This document shows, piece by piece, positions 5,361-10,864 of a stretch of 11,812 bases of DNA. The DNA lies in the NCBI GenBank assembly GCA_016718845.1, contig JADKCK010000080.1:1-11812 (forward strand), given 5' to 3'. Under the pieces are notes generated by a model. The model ran no database searches, had not been told where the DNA came from, and saw only the letters and a program-made list of their open reading frames with translations. Each line of letters begins with the position of its first letter. The stretch's first letter is position 1. A program made the translations under genes and the position numbers. Origin of the DNA: Sphingobacteriales bacterium. Its GTDB lineage: Bacteria > Bacteroidota > Bacteroidia > Chitinophagales > UBA2359.

Positions 5361-7508
5361 ATGAATAAAACAATAACCTTCCGATTATTAATGCTGACAA
5401 TGGCATTAAGCAACTGCTTGTTAAGCAATGCACAAACCAAAGTATGGTATGCAGGTGGAGCTAACAACGAGGCATTTTATGCGGTTATGCAGCTATCAAA
5501 CGAAACCTTTTTGGTAAGCGGCACCGCCGACGACCTTAACTGGATAGATGCCGCCGTGCCACGAACACAACTAAATGCAAGCGGTATTACAAACAACCAA
5601 GGCACTAACAAAATACCTTTTATTTTGCAACTATCGGCAGATTTGAACACCATTTTACACGTGGTACACCTGCCACAAAATGCTGCCGAAGACATTAAAT
5701 ACCTAAAAACAACAAACCTAAAAGGAGAAACAACTGCCGATATTTACCTATCTGGCACGACCAACGACAGCAATAATGGCGGTTATTTTATAGCTAAGTT
5801 AAACAACAATTTTGTAGATGGCATACCTACCGCCTTAGCCTGGGCATACTCGGTAAAGGCAGGTGGCGACCACAAAACCAATCAGCCGTGGGACGTGGGT
5901 AGCGACGGAAAAGTGGTGTATGCCACAGGTACCCCTTTTGATTACAATTGGGCAGCCGTATATCGCTTACAAGCCAACGGAACCGACGATGTAGTACCTA
6001 ATTGGCGTTGGCATTGGGGTATAAATAGCAACGGAGCGGCTGCCGAATTGGGCGGATTTACACCCATTAGCAACGCACCCGCCGGCAGTACCGTTACCAA
6101 AAGTGGTATTGTGTTTAAAACATGGGGGCGATGCGATTTGCGCTCATGGACACAAGCCGACTACGACCTAATAGAAACAGACGGCAACGGAGGTACTAAA
6201 AAAGGTAAATACCCGATGGATTACTTTTTTAACTTGCCCTGCAACCCTGCTGCGCCTACTGCCAACGGTCCGGGTTATACGGGTTATGGCATGGGCAGTA
6301 ACCCCACGCAGCGCGTTGGCGGCATTGCCATAGATAAACGAAACAACCACATCTACCTTGGTTTTAGCATACAATCAACCTTACCCGACGGACAACCCGA
6401 CTTTGAACCCGCAGTGATGGCTTTTGACAATACAGGCAACTTAAAATGGTGGAGTCGTTTGTACGAAGAAACTAATGCCAACTCATCGCCCGACCAATAC
6501 GTTGATGGTTTAGCTATTGATTACTCGATGCCACCAAACACCGCTAATTTGGTGGTTTTGGCGCGATGCCACGGCAACAATACCGTTAATTTGTGGGAGG
6601 GCAACCAGATAAACGCCAACCCAAGTGCCAATGCTTATCAAAACGGTTTTACGGGTACTCAGGGCAATATCCATATATCGTGGATAGGTAAATTGGGCTT
6701 AGACAATGGTACATTAACCTCATCTACCTATCTTGCCGAGTTTGTAGAGGGTAGCAATAATTACGGCTCTGCATCTGCCGACCCTAACTTAGGCAACTGG
6801 CCCAACCCCAACAGCGGCTGGCCCAACCTAAACACCACACGAGCTAAAAATACCTTATTAACCACCGCCGATGGCTCGGTGTTGGTGACAGCCGTAGGAC
6901 GGCGCACCATGACTACCCTTAATGCACACCAAACTATGCCCTTGCCCACATCGGGGCAAACGGGCGCTTGGAACTCGTTTGTGCGCCAATACTCGCCCAA
7001 CTTTTCGGGAGTGCCATACAGCAGTTTAATAACAGGCGCTTGGAATACCGCTACGGGTGCAGGTGCCGACAATACGGTTTTGTTGGGATTGTGCAAAACC
7101 GCCAATGGCATAGTAGCAGTAGGGTATCACGAAGCAGACGCTGCCAATGCCCCTAATTACTCGGAGGGCAACCCCATACCAACTACCAATTCGCCTGCTT
7201 GGGGCAATGCTATACCCCAAGGGCAACAAGCCATCATTGCCTATCTAACAGCCGATAATTTAGTTAATCCAAACGATGCACCTGCCAATGCCTGTGCTAA
7301 TTTCCAAAACAACTTAAACATCAGCGGCGGCATCAGTGTTTGCATCAGTAATAACAGCACTTACTCGGTACCCGCTATTGCCGGCAGCACCTACACCTGG
7401 ACAGTTACAGGTGGCAACATAACAGCAGGGCAAGGCACTAACCAAATTACCGTACAATGGAACAACGGCACCGTAGGTACGGTTAGCGTGGTGCAAACGG
7501 TGGAGTAA
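5361..7508 (+). CDS. Large secreted protein with PKD-like C-terminal cassette
   Basis: 715 aa. Signal peptide at 1-24 (FRLLMLTMALSNCLLSNAQ), then a long exported region with recurring beta-strand units. Examples are YAVMQLSNETFLVSGTAD near the N-terminus, DIYLSGTTNDSNNGGYFIAK, HIYLGFSIQS, NLVVLARCHGNN and GSVLVTAVGRR. These look like irregular beta-propeller blades of the SBBP or delta-60 type, but I cannot assign a family with certainty. The composition is Asn/Gly/Thr-rich, as in cell-surface proteins. Residues 660-715 are the shared truncated PKD-like cassette. It is probably an extracellular or surface-exposed adhesin or binding protein; no catalytic motif is visible. The start is fixed by the signal peptide. 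I see no good TAnnTTTG box in the 23-nt gap from the orphan tail, so the promoter may lie within or before that fragment. Confidence 0.85.
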   Translation: MNKTITFRLLMLTMALSNCLLSNAQTKVWYAGGANNEAFYAVMQLSNETFLVSGTADDLNWIDAAVPRTQLNASGITNNQGTNKIPFILQLSADLNTILHVVHLPQNAAEDIKYLKTTNLKGETTADIYLSGTTNDSNNGGYFIAKLNNNFVDGIPTALAWAYSVKAGGDHKTNQPWDVGSDGKVVYATGTPFDYNWAAVYRLQANGTDDVVPNWRWHWGINSNGAAAELGGFTPISNAPAGSTVTKSGIVFKTWGRCDLRSWTQADYDLIETDGNGGTKKGKYPMDYFFNLPCNPAAPTANGPGYTGYGMGSNPTQRVGGIAIDKRNNHIYLGFSIQSTLPDGQPDFEPAVMAFDNTGNLKWWSRLYEETNANSSPDQYVDGLAIDYSMPPNTANLVVLARCHGNNTVNLWEGNQINANPSANAYQNGFTGTQGNIHISWIGKLGLDNGTLTSSTYLAEFVEGSNNYGSASADPNLGNWPNPNSGWPNLNTTRAKNTLLTTADGSVLVTAVGRRTMTTLNAHQTMPLPTSGQTGAWNSFVRQYSPNFSGVPYSSLITGAWNTATGAGADNTVLLGLCKTANGIVAVGYHEADAANAPNYSEGNPIPTTNSPAWGNAIPQGQQAIIAYLTADNLVNPNDAPANACANFQNNLNISGGISVCISNNSTYSVPAIAGSTYTWTVTGGNITAGQGTNQITVQWNNGTVGTVSVVQTVE
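7338..7508 (+). repeat. 56-residue C-terminal PKD-like cassette, copy 3
   Basis: Codons 660-715 plus stop. From Val-Cys through AGSTYTWTVTGGNITAGQG and VQWNNGTVGTVSVVQTVE. Same length and end point as the other two full copies. GTGGGTACG-like wobble differences show it has diverged somewhat more than copies 1 and 2. Confidence 0.85.
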
Positions 7509-7532
7509 GTAGTAGTAAATTTTAATTTATCA

Positions 7533-7704
7533 ATAAGGTCGGGTTTTAACCCGACCTTATTTAGGTATTACAACAAAATCAATAGGGTTGGGTTTTAACC
7601 CAACCTATTAATTATCAATGGGGTCGGGTTTTAACCCAACCTATCTATCAATAGGGTCGGGTTTTAACCTTTTTATCAATAAGGTCAGATTTCAACCCAA
7701 CTAT
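7533..7704. repeat. Tandem array of GGTTTTAACC palindromes
   Basis: Five units. Unit 1 (7533-7560) is a perfect inverted repeat with 13-bp arms (ATAAGGTCGGGTT) and a TT loop. Unit 2 (7581-7609) is AATAGG(G)TTGGGTT against AACCCAACCTATT with one bulged G. Unit 3 is 7617-7644. Unit 4 (7648-7674) has lost its right arm, which became AACCTTTTT. Unit 5 (7675-7704) is degenerate. Most units begin ATCAATA. Unit 1 lies 24 nt after a stop codon and is followed by TTATTTA, so it can act as a terminator. The core and flanks match the elements at 431-510 and 2390-2487, and GGTATTACAACAAA at 7564-7577 recalls their outer end. Confidence 0.8.
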
Positions 7705-7781
7705 TTGGGAATAGTTTTGTACCACCAATTTGCTTTGCTGCTTTTTTTTAAGCTAAGGGATAAATAACTAACAAAAAACGC

Positions 7782-7789
7782 TATCTTTG
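7782..7789 (+). promoter_or_regulatory. Promoter -7 box of the TIR/FGE gene
   Basis: TATCTTTG matches TAnnTTTG exactly and is followed by GCGC. The ATG is 24 nt downstream at 7813. No TTG lies at the expected -33 distance, so activation or a weak -33 is likely. Confidence 0.65.
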
Positions 7790-7812
7790 CGCTTCGTAAA
7801 ACTATAAAAAAC

Positions 7813-10479
7813 ATGACTACAGCCATACAAATTTTCATCGCCTACGCACGTGAAGATGCGGAGTATTGTACCGAACTGCGCAAACATCTCAAGCCTTTGG
7901 AGCGGGTCAAGTACGTCAACATTTGCTATGACGGACAAATTACGGCTGACGAAGAATGGGAAAAAAGCCTATTGCAAAAATTGCGCAAAGCAAATATTGT
8001 ACTGCTGCTGATAAGTGCCGATTTTATTGACTCCGAGTTTTGCTACGAGACCTTGTATCCCGAAGCAATAAAACTGAACAAAGCGGGTAAAGCCAGAGTT
8101 ATTCCCGTCATTATTAGGGAATGCGTCTGGAAAACTACGCCTTTGGGCAAAATGAAACCATTGGCAGTAAACGGTTTTCCTCCTGCCGCGGGGGAAAAAA
8201 TATGGCCTACGCCCGATTATTTTTACACATCCGTAGTGAGCAGCATTGAGAAACTGGTGTGTGAAGAATTGGAAAAACGGGGCTTGCTCAAACAAGCTAT
8301 ATGCGAACCAGATACGCCCCTTGAAACACCTAAACCCAAAAGTGCTTACCAACAAGGTAGGGTTTTTTACCTCATTCCCAAAGAAATGCAGTTGCATCAG
8401 CCCCATAAATGCTACATACGCATTGCGCCCGAAGAGGTGCGCGAAGAAGTATTGCGCGAAAACTTAAAAAACACCGAAAATGCTGTTATTGAAAACATAA
8501 AAATAGGCAGTATCATGAAGGCAGAATTGGCAGAAACAGGGAACCAAAAAGCCTTTGATATAGAATGTCTAAGCGAATTGGAGCAGCCCATAGAGGAAGA
8601 TAATTATACCGAATGGCAATATGAAGTAACGCCCCTGCGCGAAGGAAAGCATAATTTGCACCTGAAAATAGCCGCATTAGTGACCGTAAAAACGGAAAGT
8701 AAAACCCGTGAAACCTATAAAAGCCTTGTGACACTAACCCGAAACATAGAAGTAAACACCACCTCTGCACCACAACCCAAACAATATGAACCTGCCGACA
8801 TACTCCTACTCAAAAGCATTGATGGAATAGGTGACGAACAGACCAAAGCTACTTTGCTCACTCAATTTATGCAAATGGCTATGCACAAAATGCGGTCAGT
8901 AGGAGCAATGATTCTTCTATCCATATTCTGCCTACCCACCCTCACTTGGGCTATTGCCCCACAAATTGTAATGCCCGTATACCTAAACATAGCCTACGAC
9001 GAACACCGAACCGAAAAAGACGGACGAATTGCCGTAAAAAAAGATGGCAAATGGGGCTTTGTAAACGCTTGGGGACGAGAAAGCGTAGAACCCCAATTTG
9101 ATGAAGTGAAAGACTTTGAAAACGGATACGTAGAGGTGCGACAAGGCGACAAATGGGGCGTAGTGGCACAAGAAGCACCCCGCTCTGTGCTACAAAAAGT
9201 ATGGCAACCAACAGACTATACAGCTGCCCCCGTGGTGTTAGACACAATTATTGCCATTAAAACCGATTATGTGACAGCACAAATACAAACGACCGAAATA
9301 GACCTACCCCTGCTCCAAGCCCCATCGCAACTACCCACCGAACAAACCCAACAAAAACTAATACAACAACTCCCACCCGAACAAGCCAAAGCCCTGCAAA
9401 CAGCCGACAGTCTATTGCAAAACGGACAAATAAATACCGCCAACACGCTGCTGAAAACCCTACAAAAAAGCAAACCCGACAATCCAACCTTGCAACAGGC
9501 AATAGAAAACACAGCAGCCCTGCGCCAACAGAAGCAAACCGAACAACTATACGAACAACTGCCCACCGCCAAACCCCAACAGATAAAAGACAACTCCCAG
9601 CAAATATATCAGATACGTGCTATAAAAGTAGGAGCCGTAAAAAAACGCGAAAGCTACAACGAACCCCCGCCAACATCGGACGAACAGAATAAAGGCACAA
9701 GTCAAACCCCTCAAAAAGAAACATGGGGTAGTGATGATAATATAGATGACAACAGTACCTCCAACCCAGCAGCAAACAACGAAACCACTACAACAACGCC
9801 CACCCAAGCAACCGAAACACCACCACCACCAAAGCCCGTACAAGGCACTACTCCCCCCCCTTCGGGGGGGCAAGGGGGGGCAAGCAAACCAAGTATAAAA
9901 ATGATAAGCATACCCGGCAAAGACTTTAAAATGAGCGAGACCGAAGTAACCATAGGACAGTACTTAGCCTTTTGCAAAGCCACCAACAGCCACTACCCCG
10001 AATGGTTAGAGCAAGGCAACGAATACAACATACACACTGGCACTGATGACCATTATAAAAAAGCAGGCATGAGCGAAAGCAACACCAACTACCCCATTAC
10101 GGGCGTAAGTGCCACAGATGCCGATGCCTTTTGCCGCTGGATGGGCGGGAGCTTACCCACCGAGCAAGAATGGGAATACGCCGCCAAAGGCGGGCAAAGC
10201 TACGAATATGCAGGCAGCAACAATATTGACGAAGTAGCTTGGTACGACGGCAACAGCGGCAGCAAAGCCCACCCTGTAAAACAAAAAAGAGCCAACGGAT
10301 ACGGTTTATACGACATGAGCGGTAATGTATGGGAATGGACAAGTAGCACAGAAGGCTCTTACCGTGTGTTGCGCGGTGGCTCGGACCTCAATGCCGCCCG
10401 CTGTCGCGTTGCTAATCGCGGCCACGGCACCCCCAGCAACCGCGACTTCAACTTCGGCTTCCGCCTTGCAGTGAGGTAG
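7813..10479 (+). CDS. TIR-domain receptor-like protein with C-terminal FGE-sulfatase (C-type-lectin-fold) variable domain
   Basis: 888 aa. TIR domain at about 5-150: IFIAYAREDAEY, ITADEEWEKSLL, NIVLLLISADFIDSEFCYE (candidate catalytic Glu E79, alignment uncertain) and RVIPVIIRECVWKTTPLGKM. A predicted beta-rich domain lies at about 179-313. One hydrophobic segment at about 362-385 follows MHKMR, which by the positive-inside rule puts TIR in the cytoplasm and the rest outside. It also resembles a signal peptide, so a fusion is possible. WG repeats (KDGKWGFV, QGDKWGVV) lie at about 404-452, a TPR-like helical stretch at 520-585, and a Thr/Pro/Asn/Gly-rich linker at about 617-693. The FGE-sulfatase domain is 695-888, with SLPTEQEWEYAA, GLYDMSGNVWEWT, RVLRGGS and GFRLAVR. 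It lacks the first of the two active-site cysteines of true formylglycine-generating enzymes, so it should bind ligand rather than oxidise cysteine. TIR domains commonly consume NAD or make signalling nucleotides. The C-terminus looks DGR-diversified. Confidence 0.9.
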   Translation: MTTAIQIFIAYAREDAEYCTELRKHLKPLERVKYVNICYDGQITADEEWEKSLLQKLRKANIVLLLISADFIDSEFCYETLYPEAIKLNKAGKARVIPVIIRECVWKTTPLGKMKPLAVNGFPPAAGEKIWPTPDYFYTSVVSSIEKLVCEELEKRGLLKQAICEPDTPLETPKPKSAYQQGRVFYLIPKEMQLHQPHKCYIRIAPEEVREEVLRENLKNTENAVIENIKIGSIMKAELAETGNQKAFDIECLSELEQPIEEDNYTEWQYEVTPLREGKHNLHLKIAALVTVKTESKTRETYKSLVTLTRNIEVNTTSAPQPKQYEPADILLLKSIDGIGDEQTKATLLTQFMQMAMHKMRSVGAMILLSIFCLPTLTWAIAPQIVMPVYLNIAYDEHRTEKDGRIAVKKDGKWGFVNAWGRESVEPQFDEVKDFENGYVEVRQGDKWGVVAQEAPRSVLQKVWQPTDYTAAPVVLDTIIAIKTDYVTAQIQTTEIDLPLLQAPSQLPTEQTQQKLIQQLPPEQAKALQTADSLLQNGQINTANTLLKTLQKSKPDNPTLQQAIENTAALRQQKQTEQLYEQLPTAKPQQIKDNSQQIYQIRAIKVGAVKKRESYNEPPPTSDEQNKGTSQTPQKETWGSDDNIDDNSTSNPAANNETTTTTPTQATETPPPPKPVQGTTPPPSGGQGGASKPSIKMISIPGKDFKMSETEVTIGQYLAFCKATNSHYPEWLEQGNEYNIHTGTDDHYKKAGMSESNTNYPITGVSATDADAFCRWMGGSLPTEQEWEYAAKGGQSYEYAGSNNIDEVAWYDGNSGSKAHPVKQKRANGYGLYDMSGNVWEWTSSTEGSYRVLRGGSDLNAARCRVANRGHGTPSNRDFNFGFRLAVR
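9851..9883. repeat. GC-rich palindromic insertion in the TIR/FGE linker
   Basis: CTCCCCCCCC, TTC, then two runs of seven G separated by CAA, inside an otherwise A-rich Thr/Pro-coding linker. The C-run and first G-run pair around TTC as a stable hairpin. It is read in frame as PPPSGGQGGAS. The composition resembles the GC-rich segment at 10901-10960, so it may be a copy of a small repeat tolerated in a disordered region. Confidence 0.55.
10375..10476 (+). other. Probable DGR variable region (VR)
   Basis: The last ~34 codons of the TIR/FGE gene. Codons at expected template-AAC positions are nearly all NNC: GAC CTC (10384-10389), GGC CAC GGC ACC (10420-10431), AGC AAC (10435-10440) and GAC TTC AAC TTC (10444-10455). 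Invariant codons sit between them (CGC TGT CGC GTT GCT AAT CGC, then CCC, CGC, and GGC TTC CGC CTT GCA GTG AGG). Sixteen codons in a row (10417-10464) end in C. The protein pattern RVLRGGS...CRVANR....P..R....GFRLA is the classic DGR target C-terminus on an FGE/CLec fold. A small hairpin (CACAA/TTGTG, loop GTAT, 10512-10525) lies downstream, where DGR targets carry homing signals. The exact VR start needs the template repeat, which is not in the window. Confidence 0.72.
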
Positions 10480-10571
10480 CTTAGCTCGTTCCGGCATTTT
10501 TCATTGAGCCACACAAGTATTTGTGGTGTAGGGTTGCGTAGCCAGCCAAGCGCAGCAGGCGGCAAGCTACC

Positions 10572-10651
10572 CTACTGGTAGTGGCGGTAATGTATCGCCC
10601 ATCGCACTAATGCTGTTTTTCCCTCCGCTACATTACCGCCGCTACCAGTAG
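10572..10651. repeat. 23-bp near-perfect inverted repeat downstream of the VR
   Basis: Arms 10572-10594 and 10629-10651 are inverted copies with one mismatch (T10581-type G-T position), separated by 34 nt. Arms start CTACTGGTAG and end GGTAATGTA. Beyond the arms, GTGTAGGG (left, 10526-10533) and CCCTACAC (right, 10655-10662) also match in inverted sense, with about 35 extra bases on the left side. The hairpin would be stable. It could be a terminator, a decayed mobile element, or a recombination by-product. There is no T-tract. Confidence 0.7.
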
Positions 10652-10657
10652 CATCCC

Positions 10658-10774
10658 TACACCTACGCAGCCACAGGTGGCAACATTACCGCAGGGCAAG
10701 GCACCTCCCAAATCACCATACAATGGAACAACGGCACCGTAGGTACAATGCAGGTAGAGCAAACAACCGACTAG
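10658..10774 (+). pseudogene. Second orphan fragment of the PKD-like cassette
   Basis: Frame from 10661 reads TYAATGGNITAGQGTSQITI, then QWNNGTVGTMQVEQTTD and TAG at 10772-10774. It matches about the last 37 residues of the full cassettes and is closest to copy 3 (GGCACCGTAGGTAC shared). It abuts the right arm of the inverted repeat and has no body gene or start codon. The final residues (MQVEQTTD) have diverged. Confidence 0.8.
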
Positions 10775-10796
10775 GAGATTATGTAAATATTTACCA

Positions 10797-10839
10797 CAAA
10801 CAACCCGCTACAGGCAATTATGCTGTAGCGGGTTGTTTG
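10797..10839. terminator. Bidirectional terminator between convergent genes
   Basis: Perfect 17-bp inverted repeat CAAACAACCCGCTACAG (10797-10813) and its complement (10823-10839) around a 9-nt loop. A short TTT follows on the plus strand. It lies 25 nt beyond the stop of the minus-strand ATP-grasp gene and serves transcripts from both sides. Confidence 0.75.
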
Positions 10840-10864
10840 TTTAAAGTAAGTTGGGGGCGTTGTT

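Noticed and set aside
7533..7704. CRISPR array.
   Set aside because: Units are self-palindromic, of unequal spacing (29-48 bp), without unique spacers of constant length, and no cas gene is present.
9257..9873. Several minus-strand frames opposite the TIR/FGE linker.
   Set aside because: Artefacts of the Gln/Pro/Thr-rich coding strand, giving Cys/Val/Trp-rich nonsense on the reverse.
10361..10476. A catalytically active formylglycine-generating enzyme.
   Set aside because: After RVLRGGS the region has a single Cys (CRVANR) where true enzymes carry two active-site cysteines, and the pattern matches ligand-binding FGE/CLec domains.
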